The notes: generated by a model from the letters alone, not told the origin. A DNA stretch of 49,774 nt from Cellvibrionales bacterium UBA1854 (GCA_002338445.1 DDII01000038.1:58016-107789); one strand, 5' to 3'. Counted from the first letter of the stretch, positions 1 to 8,648 are shown. Translations and numbers: made by a program.

Positions 1-14
1 AGGCGTATCCAATT

Positions 15-251
15 ATGGCAAGAGTCTGTCAGGTAACTGGGAAAAGGCCCATGTTTGGGAACAATGTTTCGCATGCAAAAAATCGCACACGAAGACGTTT
101 TGAGCCTAATCTTCATACTCATCGATTTTGGGTAGAGTCGGAAAATCGGTTTGTTAAAATTCGCTTGTCGATGAAAGGTTTGCGTGTAGTGGATAAACTG
201 GGCATAGAAAAGGTTCTGGTAGATATGCGAAATCGAGGGGAAAAAATTTAG
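15..251 (+). CDS. rpmB: 50S ribosomal protein L28
   Basis: A 78-residue protein with the L28 N-terminal signature (RVCQVTGKRP, then GNNVSHAKN and RRRFEPNLH) and the HRFWVES core; length and sequence match the E. coli protein closely. L28 is a structural protein of the large ribosomal subunit. It lies 9 nt upstream of rpmG, the usual rpmBG pair, so the two are almost certainly co-transcribed. The promoter lies outside the window or in the 14 nt before the ATG. Confidence 0.98.
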   Translation: MARVCQVTGKRPMFGNNVSHAKNRTRRRFEPNLHTHRFWVESENRFVKIRLSMKGLRVVDKLGIEKVLVDMRNRGEKI

Positions 252-260
252 GGGGGACCG

Positions 261-428
261 ATGGCTAAATCAATTAGAGAAAAAATTCGACTAGTTTCTA
301 GTGCGGGAACGGGACACTTTTACACGACAGACAAAAATAAGCGCAATATGCCCGAGAAAATGGAAATGAAGAAATACGATCCGACTGTCCGAAAGCACGT
401 GCTTTACAAAGAAGCCAAAATAAAATAA
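261..428 (+). CDS. rpmG: 50S ribosomal protein L33
   Basis: A 55-residue ORF starting at ATG 261 after a GGGGGG-rich ribosome binding site (251-256). The translation starts MAKSIREKIRLVSSAGTGHF and ends KHVLYKEAKIK, nearly identical in layout to E. coli L33 (55 aa). It has no cysteines, so it is the zinc-independent (C-minus) form, as in E. coli. It is the second gene of the rpmBG pair and is followed by a strong inverted repeat at 549-580. Confidence 0.97.
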   Translation: MAKSIREKIRLVSSAGTGHFYTTDKNKRNMPEKMEMKKYDPTVRKHVLYKEAKIK

Positions 429-538
429 TGAACAGCGGGCGTTTCACCGAAATTTACAGTTTCGATTTCACTGACAGAGGCTCAATGTCGAATCGCCATC
501 GATGCCCACGCTGTCTTGCCTCACTTGCCGCTCAAACA

Positions 539-614
539 CCTTCAAATATCACGCCTAGCTAACTGTTTAGCTAGGCGTGATTAAAAATTATTCATAATGA
601 TCAATATTTGAAGG
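539..614. repeat. Nested inverted repeat between rpmG and the csp gene
   Basis: An inner perfect 14-bp stem (549-562 TCACGCCTAGCTAA with 567-580) closes a 4-nt loop. An outer perfect 11-bp inverted repeat (539-549 CCTTCAAATAT with 604-614) encloses it, sharing base 549. The inner hairpin sits between the convergent rpmBG operon and the cold-shock gene, so a bidirectional terminator is the simplest reading. Neither side has a clean T-run: the plus side continues TTAAAAATTA. The outer arms are not explained by a normal intrinsic terminator. No second copy was noticed in the window. Confidence 0.6.
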
Positions 615-645
615 ATGCTTCTATTGAATTCGTAATCTTGTTTTT

Positions 646-858
646 CTATTCGCCTATAACATTTTCTGCTTGAGCACCTTTCTGGCCTTGTGTTACAACC
701 ATCGTAACAGACTGACCCTCTTTGAGTGATTTGAACCCTTCAGCTTGTATAGCGCTGTGATGCACGAATACATCTCCTCCACCTTCTTGCTCAATAAATC
801 CAAACCCTTTACTGTCGTTGAACCACTTTACAGTGCCAGAAACTCTTTCCCCTGACAT
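646..858 (-). CDS. Cold-shock domain protein, CspA family
   Basis: A 70-residue single cold-shock domain. It contains the RNA-binding motifs RNP1 (KGFGFI, residues 17-22) and RNP2 (VFVHH, 30-34) with the aromatic surface W12/F13. Such proteins bind single-stranded RNA/DNA and act as RNA chaperones. The ATG at 858 is preceded by GTGAGGTAG at good spacing. Several CspA paralogues are usual per genome, so no letter is assigned. Upstream is a long gene-free leader (859-1184), which would fit post-transcriptional cold control, although I see no proven thermosensor. Confidence 0.95.
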   Translation of the reverse strand: MSGERVSGTVKWFNDSKGFGFIEQEGGGDVFVHHSAIQAEGFKSLKEGQSVTMVVTQGQKGAQAENVIGE

Positions 859-1184
859 AACTACCTCACTTAAATTTGTATACCGTTTAAGGCGATTAAT
901 TATCCAGCCTCATTACGGGGCTAGCCAACTTCGCTTCTTGGAGCTTAACAATAAGCATAGCGAACACAGTTACGAAATTTTTCCTCCGTAACAGTACCAT
1001 ATTAGGGTGTTTTGAAAGCAGATGCGAATTTTTTTTTTAAAATGTAAAATTTTTTGAAAAATCGTTTCAAAGAAGTGTTTTGAGGCACGTAACAACGAGT
1101 GACATCTCTTTTTTAATTGAGTTTGCTATGAGATCATTGATTAGATGTGCGCGATTATTCGATTTACCTTCATTATGCCGACCA
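859..1184 (-). promoter_or_regulatory. Gene-free 326-nt leader/promoter region of the csp gene
   Basis: No credible gene is present. On the minus strand there is a very AT-rich segment (about 1028-1062, with a ten-T run on the plus strand), then a possible -10 element TAATAT (999-1004) with a poor -35. This would give a leader of roughly 130-140 nt, comparable to known cspA leaders. A GGAGG (982-986, minus strand) is not followed at proper spacing by a start codon. The region also carries the 3' flank of the DUF481 gene. The promoter assignment is tentative. Confidence 0.35.
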
Positions 1185-2096
1185 TTACCAGGAATAGTTT
1201 ATACCCATAGAAAATTGGGTATCCAATAATTCCTTTCCAGGAACTGGCTGATTATCATAAAGCCATTCAAATTTTAGCTCGGCAAATAAATTGTCAATCA
1301 GAGGTAATTTTAGAGACACGTCAAAGTCAGATTCGCTGTCCCTGATGTCATCAATTGCGACATTAATATTTTGACGATGAGCAATTGTTACGTTATTCCA
1401 AAATATGAGGGAATAATACAGTGACCAACTCCATGTCAAATTGTCACTTGAAACACCGAAGTTTTGTTCCTCTGAGAGCCACATTAATCCCGATTCAACA
1501 GACAGTTTTGAATTCATGTCATCTATGAGTTGCAGTCCCAGCGCAGAGCCAACTCCATAACGTAATTCGACTGCTCTTACTTCATCAGTTGCAAAAGATA
1601 ATTCGTTTCTCAGGAACCAGTGATCTTTAAAGAACCAATCAGCGGCGTAAGATATTTCGAAAGCGTCACTTGCCCGAATATTGTCTAAATTATGATTCTC
1701 ATATTCGAAAAGACCTATTTGTCGCAATTCTTTTGCCCTTCGCTCTAGTCTAAGATCAATATTCCAATCTCGACGAGACTGGTTTCCACTGGCAGTAGAA
1801 CCCGATATTGACATATCCCCCGCGTATTTCGGTTGTATGCTAAGATTTTTAAGAGTGGTATTGATCCTAATAGGGGGATCTGCAATGGCTTCGCTTTGAA
1901 TAGTCCTCACGAATGAGCGTTTTATAGAAAGTTCGCCTAATATAGTTGACATCCAAAGGATATGGTCATCAGATTCAGAGATTAGGTTACCTTGAATGAC
2001 ATCACCATTAGTTAATTCTAGTTGGTCGGAAAAGCTTAACGCCGGAGACATTAGCAAATACATTGCGGAAGTATAGATAATGGCAAGTTTTAGCAT
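1185..2096 (-). CDS. DUF481 family (YdiY-like) putative outer-membrane protein
   Basis: A 303-residue protein with an N-terminal signal peptide (about residues 1-22, hydrophobic IIYTSAMYLLMSPAL). Next comes the family's N-terminal module (LTNGDVIQGNLISESDDHIL, then LGELSIKRSFVRTI). The rest is rich in alternating aromatic/hydrophobic strands typical of a beta-barrel, ending in tryptophan (YSW) as outer-membrane proteins often do. The family includes E. coli YdiY, called a salt-induced outer-membrane protein; its molecular function is unknown. It stands alone, divergent from gcvH across 151 nt. Confidence 0.8.
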   Translation of the reverse strand: MLKLAIIYTSAMYLLMSPALSFSDQLELTNGDVIQGNLISESDDHILWMSTILGELSIKRSFVRTIQSEAIADPPIRINTTLKNLSIQPKYAGDMSISGSTASGNQSRRDWNIDLRLERRAKELRQIGLFEYENHNLDNIRASDAFEISYAADWFFKDHWFLRNELSFATDEVRAVELRYGVGSALGLQLIDDMNSKLSVESGLMWLSEEQNFGVSSDNLTWSWSLYYSLIFWNNVTIAHRQNINVAIDDIRDSESDFDVSLKLPLIDNLFAELKFEWLYDNQPVPGKELLDTQFSMGINYSW

Positions 2097-2247
2097 TAAA
2101 TTAGCTCCAAGTGTTAGGTGTACTGCGTTTATCTGATAATTTTTTTTTCAGCGTGTATGATACGCCATCCTAGCCTCCTGTTTTTTATTTAATTAAAGTT
2201 TGTGTTGTTGCGATGATTATTATGTACATTAGTTTTTGGAGATTTTT

Positions 2248-2637
2248 ATGAGCGAAATTCGGGCCGAGCTAAAATACTCTGCAAGTCATGAGTGGATCAG
2301 ATTGGAAGCAGATGGTTCAGTGCTAATCGGCATTACTGATTATGCGCAACAAGCGCTGGGAGATATCGTTTTTGTGGAGCTCCCAGACAAAGGGGAATAC
2401 CTTGATTTGGGTGCTGAGATAGCAATCGTAGAGTCGGTTAAGGCAGCATCGGATATATATGCGCCGATCAGCGGCGAGGTATTGGAACTTAATGAAGATT
2501 TGAGCGCAGAACCATCACTTATTAATGATTCTCCGTATGATTTAGGGTGGTTATTGCGCCTTCGACCAAAAGACCTTGAATCGCTAAAGGATTTGATGGA
2601 TGAACACCAGTATGAGGACTATTTTAAGGATGACTGA
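2248..2637 (+). CDS. gcvH: Glycine cleavage system H protein
   Basis: H protein carries the lipoyl arm that shuttles the aminomethyl group between the P, T and L proteins of the glycine cleavage complex. From ATG 2248 it is 129 residues, exactly the E. coli length, with GGAG at 2238-2241 as ribosome binding site; an upstream in-frame ATG at 2236 has no site. The lipoylation motif ESVKAASD puts the modified lysine at K65, and the N-terminal SHEWIRLE motif is intact. No gcvT or gcvP is adjacent, so this is an orphan copy or the partner genes lie elsewhere. Confidence 0.96.
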   Translation: MSEIRAELKYSASHEWIRLEADGSVLIGITDYAQQALGDIVFVELPDKGEYLDLGAEIAIVESVKAASDIYAPISGEVLELNEDLSAEPSLINDSPYDLGWLLRLRPKDLESLKDLMDEHQYEDYFKDD

Positions 2638-2664
2638 CCATGATTTATGGCCACAGCTTTTACT

Positions 2665-3321
2665 TTATTTTCTTAAAGAGATTATCTTCCAATCACGATC
2701 TTTTGCAACGTTATATAGTTTGTCGTCTGGATCGACAGCCACAGGATTTGAAACAATTTGCATAAGAGGTATGTCGTTCACCGAATCAGAGTAAAACCAA
2801 CTATTTTCAAGAGAGGCGTTGGTTTTTGATAGCCATGAATGTAGACGAATGACCTTCCCTTCTCGGAAGGGCACAATGCCTTGAACCTCGCCTGTGAATT
2901 CGCCGTCTGAGATAACTAAATCGGTAGATATTATATCTGTTACACCCAGCATGCAGCATATCGGTTTGACAATAAAACTGTTAGTGGAAGTAATAATGAC
3001 TAAATGGTCTCCTGCGTCGCGATGTGTCTCAAGTAATGCTTTTGCTTTCGGTAGATGCATTGATTCTATTACGTTTGTGATAAACTCATTCCGCAACTTT
3101 ATGAGTTTTGCGAAGGGTGTTTCACTTAAAAACTCCAGGGAGAATTTTAGATATTCATAAATGTTCAGTTTTCCAGCGACGTAATCTGATAAAAACTTAT
3201 CATTTTGTTCCTTATAGAAAACTTTGTTTACGTGACCACCATCTACAAGGAACTGCCCCCAGCTATGATCACTATCCCCTGCGATCAGAGTATTATCAAG
3301 GTCAAACAATGCTAGTGCCAT
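2665..3321 (-). CDS. HAD-family (subfamily IB, SerB-like) phosphohydrolase
   Basis: A 218-residue haloacid-dehalogenase-fold hydrolase. Motif I is FDLDNT with the nucleophile and acid/base aspartates D7 and D9, motif II is T111-S-T, the motif III lysine is about K157, and motif IV is YSDSVND (D179, D183). Substrate is not predictable; relatives dephosphorylate phosphoserine or small phosphate esters. I chose ATG 3321, preceded by AGGTG at 5-6 nt, over the GTG at 3327. A HAD gene beside rppH-ptsP is a recurrent arrangement in Gammaproteobacteria (known to me from Pseudomonas). It converges on gcvH with a 27-nt gap. Confidence 0.88.
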   Translation of the reverse strand: MALALFDLDNTLIAGDSDHSWGQFLVDGGHVNKVFYKEQNDKFLSDYVAGKLNIYEYLKFSLEFLSETPFAKLIKLRNEFITNVIESMHLPKAKALLETHRDAGDHLVIITSTNSFIVKPICCMLGVTDIISTDLVISDGEFTGEVQGIVPFREGKVIRLHSWLSKTNASLENSWFYSDSVNDIPLMQIVSNPVAVDPDDKLYNVAKDRDWKIISLRK

Positions 3322-3437
3322 TTCCACACCTATGAGTTATTTGCTACCCTTTACAAGTATATTCGATAAGCAGATTATTCAAGAAATTAATTTTGAGAGT
3401 TTACCATTTTCACTTTGAGCGAAGAGAGGGAAAAATA

Positions 3438-3953
3438 GTGGTGATAAATGAAAACGGTTTACGTGAAAATGTAGCCATGGTCCTGAGTGACGGTTTCGGA
3501 AAAGTTTTTTGGGCAAAAAGATCGGGCCAGGAAGCATGGCAATTTCCTCAAGGAGGAGTAGATGCTGGTGAGACATATGAGGAAGCTTTGTATAGAGAGT
3601 TACGTGAGGAGATTGGTCTAGATGCAAGAGATGTTTCTATTCTTCAAGTTTCTAAACATTGTTTTAAATACAAAATACCCTCAGCTTATCAGAGGATAAG
3701 TGAAGGACGCTTGTGCGTAGGTCAAAAGCAAAAATGGTTTTTCCTAAAGTTAAAAACAAGTCCGAACAGGGTTCGTTTCGATTATACCGATACCTCAGAA
3801 TTTGATGATTGGCGATGGGTCAGTTATTGGCACCCGCTTGTTACTGTAGTGCCGTTTAAGCGAGAGGTATATCGTTCTGCGCTAATAGAGTTCTCTGAAA
3901 AGAATTATGCCTTGCAGATAAAAAAGTATGATGCGGATACGCGAGCATGTTAG
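3438..3953 (+). CDS. rppH: RNA pyrophosphohydrolase (Nudix)
   Basis: RppH removes pyrophosphate from the 5' end of mRNAs, triggering RNase E-dependent decay. The Nudix box GX5EX7REUXEEXGU is complete at residues 39-61 (G39, E45, R53, E54, E57, E58). The RppH-specific segments WQFPQGG, GQKQKWFFLKL and WRWVSYWHP are present. Conserved homology begins at ENVAMVL, so the start is taken as GTG 3438 (171 aa) after GAGAGGG; a TTG 15 codons upstream and a GTG at 3441 are alternatives. It overlaps ptsP by 7 nt, implying translational coupling. Confidence 0.94.
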   Translation: MVINENGLRENVAMVLSDGFGKVFWAKRSGQEAWQFPQGGVDAGETYEEALYRELREEIGLDARDVSILQVSKHCFKYKIPSAYQRISEGRLCVGQKQKWFFLKLKTSPNRVRFDYTDTSEFDDWRWVSYWHPLVTVVPFKREVYRSALIEFSEKNYALQIKKYDADTRAC

Positions 3954-6223
3954 ATTCATTAAGAAATATTATCGAGGAAGTTAATAGTGCCCGAAGTTTG
4001 CCTGAGGTGTTGGAAATCATTGTTCGAGAGATGAAAGAGGCTCTTAATGCAGGAGTGTGTTCGATCTACTTGTTTGACCGAAAAGATCAGCGATACGTCT
4101 TGATGGCTACTGACGGTCTTCGGAGACAAGCTATTGGCAAGATAAGACTGGGAATGCGAGAGGGCCTGGTGGGCTTAGTAGCGGCTAAAGAGGAGCCGCT
4201 AAATTTACAGAATGCGGATAAACATCCAAATTTTGTATATTTTCCTGAGGCTGATGAGTCGCCTTTCCACTCTTTTTTGGGTGTCCCGATTATCCATCAC
4301 CGCAAGGTGTTGGGTGTTCTTGTTTTGCAACAAACCAACGAAAGGCGGTTCGCTCAGGAAGAGGAAACATTCTTGGTCACTATAGGAGCACAGCTTTCCG
4401 GTGCTATCGCTCATGCAGATGAAACAGGTGTACTCAGCCGTCTCTCCGCTCCCCGAAAGGGTAAAAGTCTAGAGTCGACCTTCCAAGGAATTGCCAGCTC
4501 TCCTGGCATAGGAATGGGGAAAATAGTGCTTGCATCAGTGAACACTGATTTATCGCAGGTTCCAGAGAGAAATTGCGAAAATGTAGATCTGGAGGTTCAG
4601 TTGTTTAATGAAGCTCTTGAATCTGCAAAGCATGATATGTGGAAGCTGGGTCAGGGGCTCAAAGAAAAATTGAGTTCAGAGGAGTTTGCACTGTTTGAAG
4701 TTTACATACGTCTGCTTGATGATCCGTCTTTGATAGCAGAGGTGGTTGGGGCGATTCATTCTGGAAAGGCAGCGTCGACCGCTTGGAGTTGTGTGATCTT
4801 AGAACACGTGAAAACGTTTCGCAAAATGGAGGACAAGTATCTCCGAGAGCGCGCCGCAGACGTTTTAGATTTAGGAAAACGAGTACTTTCATATCTCCAG
4901 CAAGATGATATTACCGTCAAGACAATCCCCAAACGTGTAGTTTTAGTCGGCGAAGATCTTTCCGCCACAATTTTAGCAGATATCCCAGTAGATCGCCTGG
5001 CGGGTATTATTTCGTTAAAAGGCTCCAGTAACTCGCACCTAGCGATTGTCGCCCGGGCTTTGGGAATTCCGACGGTGATGGGGGCCACGACTTTTCCTTT
5101 GGCAGATTTATTAGGGAAAGATGTCATTGTAGATGGTTTTAAAGGAGTCATTATAACAAGACCTTCAAGAGCGAGAAGAAGGCACTACCTCGCACTGCGA
5201 CGCGAGGAAGAATTGTTAGATAAGGATCTTGAAAGATTGAGGAACATTCCCTGTATAACTCCTGATGGGGAGCACATTTCTCTTTTCGTCAACACGGGAT
5301 TGCGCCAAGATGTAATGCGATCTCTCAAGAGTGGGGCTGAGGCCGTGGGCCTCTACCGTACGGAAATTCCTTTTTTTGCGCATTTAGGGTTCCCTACTGA
5401 GGACGAACAGGTGCTGATTTACAAAGAACAGCTGCAAGCATTTGCTCCCAAAAAGGTGACCATGAGGACTCTTGATATTGGGGGAGACAAAGCATTGCCG
5501 TATTTCCCGATCGAGGAAGAGAACCCTTTTCTCGGTTGGCGAGGTATAAGAATATCTTTGGATCACCCAGAGATTTTTCTTGTGCAAATAAGGGCTATGT
5601 TGCGCGCATCTGAAAATAACGAAAATTTAAAAATTATGTTGCCTATGATAAGTAGTATTGGAGAGCTTGACGGAGCCTTACAACTCGTAAATCGAGCTTT
5701 TGAGGAACTCATTAATGAGGAGGATCTCTGCATCAAGAAACCTCCGATTGGCGCCATGATTGAAGTTCCAGCGGCAGTGTATCAGGTCGATCAACTAGCC
5801 AAGAGAGTCGATTTCCTCTCAGTTGGAACCAATGATTTAACACAGTATTTACTTGCAGTTGATCGTAATAATCCGAGGGTTGCAAGTCTGTATAACTCCT
5901 TCCATCCCAGCGTGTTGTCTGCACTGCATACTATAAGTAAACAAGCAAACAATGCCAGATGTGAGGTAAGTATTTGTGGAGAGTTAGCTGGTGATCCTTT
6001 AGGTGCCGTCTTGTTGGTCGGCTTGGGATATAGGCACCTTTCAATGAGTGCAAGTTGCCTTTCGCGGGTAAAATCAATGTTGCTACAAGTTTCAGTAAGA
6101 AAGGCACGGGATCTTGCGGATAGATCGATACAAATAACTCACGCGAACGAGGTGATGGAATTCTTAGCGAGCGAGTTGAAGAATCCTGACCTCACAAAGC
6201 TATATCATCGGTCTATCGAGTAG
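3947..6223 (+). CDS. ptsP: Phosphoenolpyruvate--protein phosphotransferase EI-Ntr
   Basis: EI-Ntr is the first enzyme of the nitrogen PTS, taking phosphate from PEP and passing it to NPr. The 758-residue protein has an N-terminal GAF domain (about 1-160), a linker, the phospho-histidine domain with SSNSHLAIVARALG (H364), and the C-terminal PEP-binding TIM barrel. The latter shows TLDIGGDK, the arginines of NPFLGWRGIR, GTNDLTQY and a final CGELAGDP. The GAF domain in related proteins senses glutamine. The gene sits between rppH and lgt as in E. coli. It is complete, and its start overlaps rppH. Confidence 0.97.
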   Translation: MLDSLRNIIEEVNSARSLPEVLEIIVREMKEALNAGVCSIYLFDRKDQRYVLMATDGLRRQAIGKIRLGMREGLVGLVAAKEEPLNLQNADKHPNFVYFPEADESPFHSFLGVPIIHHRKVLGVLVLQQTNERRFAQEEETFLVTIGAQLSGAIAHADETGVLSRLSAPRKGKSLESTFQGIASSPGIGMGKIVLASVNTDLSQVPERNCENVDLEVQLFNEALESAKHDMWKLGQGLKEKLSSEEFALFEVYIRLLDDPSLIAEVVGAIHSGKAASTAWSCVILEHVKTFRKMEDKYLRERAADVLDLGKRVLSYLQQDDITVKTIPKRVVLVGEDLSATILADIPVDRLAGIISLKGSSNSHLAIVARALGIPTVMGATTFPLADLLGKDVIVDGFKGVIITRPSRARRRHYLALRREEELLDKDLERLRNIPCITPDGEHISLFVNTGLRQDVMRSLKSGAEAVGLYRTEIPFFAHLGFPTEDEQVLIYKEQLQAFAPKKVTMRTLDIGGDKALPYFPIEEENPFLGWRGIRISLDHPEIFLVQIRAMLRASENNENLKIMLPMISSIGELDGALQLVNRAFEELINEEDLCIKKPPIGAMIEVPAAVYQVDQLAKRVDFLSVGTNDLTQYLLAVDRNNPRVASLYNSFHPSVLSALHTISKQANNARCEVSICGELAGDPLGAVLLVGLGYRHLSMSASCLSRVKSMLLQVSVRKARDLADRSIQITHANEVMEFLASELKNPDLTKLYHRSIE

Positions 6224-6375
6224 ACGAACAGTTTAGTATAATTGTCCATAAATTTTATTACTCCTGAAAAACATATTAAAAATAGTATTAGTCTCTGGAA
6301 TACGTTTTAAGGCACCTCGCGACAAAGAAATTTGTATGGGCTTTTATTACTTAATAACCTGGTATAAAAAATTTT

Positions 6376-7224
6376 ATGCTTAATTATCCAGCGATCGACC
6401 CCGTGGCACTATCTATTGGACCCTATGAGGTATTTGATCTAAATATCGGTCCTATTCACATCCATTGGTATGGTCTCATGTATCTTTTGGCCTTTATGTT
6501 GGCTTGGTTACTGGCAATTAAAAATTGCCGAGCGCCTTGGTCCCCGATTAAGAAAGCTGAGGTTGAGGACTTGATAGTTTACGGTGCTTGGGGAGTAATT
6601 TTGGGCGGTAGACTGGGTTATATGCTCTTTTACAGCCTGGATCAATGGTTAGCAGATCCCGTTCTTGTAATTCGGCTTTGGGAGGGTGGAATGTCTTTTC
6701 ATGGAGGATTGCTGGGTGTAATGTGCTTTGCCTTGCTTTACTCGCGAAAACAAAAACTTCCCTTTTTAAGCGTTACCGATTTTATTGCGCCTTTGGTACC
6801 TACCGGCCTTTTCTTCGGCCGAATAGGAAATTTTATTGGACAAGAACTTTGGGGAAGGCCGAGCGATGCTCCCTGGGCAATGTTATTCCCCGCTGACTCT
6901 GAACAACTGTATCGTCATCCTTCGCAGTTGTATGAAGCATTTGGAGAGGGGGTGCTTCTTTTCATTCTTGTTAATTGGTTTGCTCGAAAACCACGCCAAG
7001 CGGGTTCGATCTCGGGAATATTCTTACTTGGATATGGCGTAGTTCGTTTTTTAGTTGAATTTCTGCGCCAACCGGACCCACAATTTTTACATGAATCTGC
7101 GACGTTTGGCCTAATCGATTGGATGACCCGTGGCCAACTACTCTGTTTGCCGATGATTTTAGGGGGGCTCTGGTTGTGTCGAGGATCGTTTGAATTGCAA
7201 AACAACAAGACCAAAAGGGGTTGA
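6376..7224 (+). CDS. lgt: Prolipoprotein diacylglyceryl transferase
   Basis: Lgt transfers diacylglycerol from phosphatidylglycerol to the lipobox cysteine of prolipoproteins in the inner membrane. The 282-residue protein has about seven membrane segments. It carries the conserved HIHWYGLMYL start, MSFHGGLLG, the signature GRIGNFIGQELWGRP (about residues 148-162, including the essential arginine), and the C-terminal GVVRFLVEFLRQPD. It lies 152 nt after ptsP, so it may have its own promoter, and 3 nt before thyA, with which it is likely co-transcribed (the lgt-thyA pair is widely conserved). Confidence 0.97.
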   Translation: MLNYPAIDPVALSIGPYEVFDLNIGPIHIHWYGLMYLLAFMLAWLLAIKNCRAPWSPIKKAEVEDLIVYGAWGVILGGRLGYMLFYSLDQWLADPVLVIRLWEGGMSFHGGLLGVMCFALLYSRKQKLPFLSVTDFIAPLVPTGLFFGRIGNFIGQELWGRPSDAPWAMLFPADSEQLYRHPSQLYEAFGEGVLLFILVNWFARKPRQAGSISGIFLLGYGVVRFLVEFLRQPDPQFLHESATFGLIDWMTRGQLLCLPMILGGLWLCRGSFELQNNKTKRG

Positions 7225-7227
7225 TTT

Positions 7228-8133
7228 ATGCACCAATATCTTGAACTGATGCGACACGTTCAAAGAAATGGGTTTGAGAGACAAGACCGCACCGGAATCG
7301 GCACGAAAAGCATTTTCGGTTATCAAATGAGATTTGACTTGGGTGCTGGCTTCCCTCTTATTACCACTAAAAGAATTCATTTTAAATCAGTTGTCCACGA
7401 ATTACTGTGGTTTGTCAGGGGTGACACAAATATACGCTATTTGGTTGAGAACGGAGTAAGTATTTGGAACGACTGGCCCTTTGAAAATTGGTTGAGAGAA
7501 TCAAAGGTCAAGGGTGAGTTGTCGATTCAATCCAAAGGCCGAGAAGAGAAAATGTCGGAATTTGTTGAGCGAATTAAAGTTGACGAAGAGTTCGCGCGTA
7601 AATTTGGAGACTTGGGACCAGTCTATGGTAAGCAGTGGAGAAATTTTGAGGGTGTGGACCAGTTGGAGCAAGTCATAAAGGATATAAAAACTAATCCTAA
7701 CTCTCGTAGACATGTTGTTTCAGCTTGGAATCCGAGAGAGATTCCAGTCATGATTAAGTCTGGGTTGCCGCCATGCCACACACTCTTCCAATTTTATGTG
7801 AGTGAGGGGAAACTCTCCTGCCAACTTTATCAAAGAAGTGCTGATATTTTTTTAGGCGTTCCTTTCAATATAGCATCTTACGCGCTGTTGACCTCTATGG
7901 TGGCTCACATTTGCGAACTTGGTTTGGGAGATTTTGTTCACACCCTCGGAGACGCACACCTCTATCTAAATCATAGTCGCCAGGTTGAACTTCAGCTGGC
8001 GCGTGAGCCGCTTCCCCAACCTAAACTAAGAATCAATCCAGAGGTAAAAGATATAGCAGAGTTCGTTTATGGAGATTTTGAATTGTTGGGCTATGCGCCT
8101 CATGATGTAATTAGGGCCCCGGTAGCTGTATGA
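7228..8133 (+). CDS. thyA: Thymidylate synthase (long form)
   Basis: ThyA converts dUMP to dTMP using methylene-tetrahydrofolate. The catalytic cysteine is C183 in PPCHTLFQFYV, followed by QLYQRSADIFLGVPFNIASY and the HTLGDAHLYLNH motif. At 301 residues it is about 37 longer than the E. coli enzyme. The extra segment is about residues 84-126, between IWNDW and GDLGPVYGKQWR, the site of the small-domain insertion known in Lactobacillus-type enzymes. It overlaps folA by 4 nt (ATGA), so the dihydrofolate produced is recycled by the next gene's product. Confidence 0.96.
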   Translation: MHQYLELMRHVQRNGFERQDRTGIGTKSIFGYQMRFDLGAGFPLITTKRIHFKSVVHELLWFVRGDTNIRYLVENGVSIWNDWPFENWLRESKVKGELSIQSKGREEKMSEFVERIKVDEEFARKFGDLGPVYGKQWRNFEGVDQLEQVIKDIKTNPNSRRHVVSAWNPREIPVMIKSGLPPCHTLFQFYVSEGKLSCQLYQRSADIFLGVPFNIASYALLTSMVAHICELGLGDFVHTLGDAHLYLNHSRQVELQLAREPLPQPKLRINPEVKDIAEFVYGDFELLGYAPHDVIRAPVAV

Positions 8134-8648
8134 TTCGTTTCTCAATAATTGCTGCAACAGGTCGAAATTTGGCGATTGGATTTCAAAATCAGTTGTTATG
8201 GAATATTTCTGAGGACTTAAGGCGGTTTAAAGAAATTACCATGGGGAGTCCAATCGTCATGGGCCGAAAAACTTTTGACTCTATAGGTAGACCCTTACCT
8301 GGTCGCGCCAACATCATTCTTACGCGTGATTCTGGATTTTTTTGCAAGAATGTTAGTGTAGTGCATAGTATCGAGGAGTCATATGACAAAGCACTTAGCT
8401 TCTGCTCTCGAGATGCTCGTAAGGAAGCTTTTATTATTGGAGGGGAACAGATATACAAATTATGGCTACCATTTGTGTCCAGGCTTTACCTCACGGAAGT
8501 GGAATCTGAAATGATGGGAGATGCTTTTTTCCCAGCCATTGATCGAGACGATTGGGAAGTAAAAGACAGACGGCCTGGGAAGGGCGTAGACAATCTAAAA
8601 TATACCTTTGTTACGCTGGATCGAAAGGAAAGCCCAAACGTTGTTTGA
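8130..8648 (+). CDS. folA: Dihydrofolate reductase
   Basis: FolA reduces dihydrofolate to tetrahydrofolate with NADPH, closing the cycle opened by ThyA. The 172-residue protein has the family landmarks: SIIAAT, LLWNISEDL with active-site W24 and acid D29, GRKTFDSIGRPLPGR, IILTRD, and IIGGEQIY. The proline preceding the tryptophan in E. coli (PWN) is leucine here. The start overlaps the thyA stop (ATGA), so the two are translationally coupled. Its stop codon lies inside the downstream terminator hairpin. Trimethoprim sensitivity cannot be inferred. Confidence 0.95.
   Translation: MIRFSIIAATGRNLAIGFQNQLLWNISEDLRRFKEITMGSPIVMGRKTFDSIGRPLPGRANIILTRDSGFFCKNVSVVHSIEESYDKALSFCSRDARKEAFIIGGEQIYKLWLPFVSRLYLTEVESEMMGDAFFPAIDRDDWEVKDRRPGKGVDNLKYTFVTLDRKESPNVV

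Noticed and set aside
2140..2175. Poly-T run and small palindrome (GTATGATAC) upstream of gcvH, considered as a terminator or glycine riboswitch
   Set aside because: The T-run precedes rather than follows the hairpin on the plus strand, and nothing resembles the conserved glycine aptamer core.
4756..5151. 131-codon open frame opposite ptsP
   Set aside because: Entirely within ptsP, no ribosome site and no recognisable motif.
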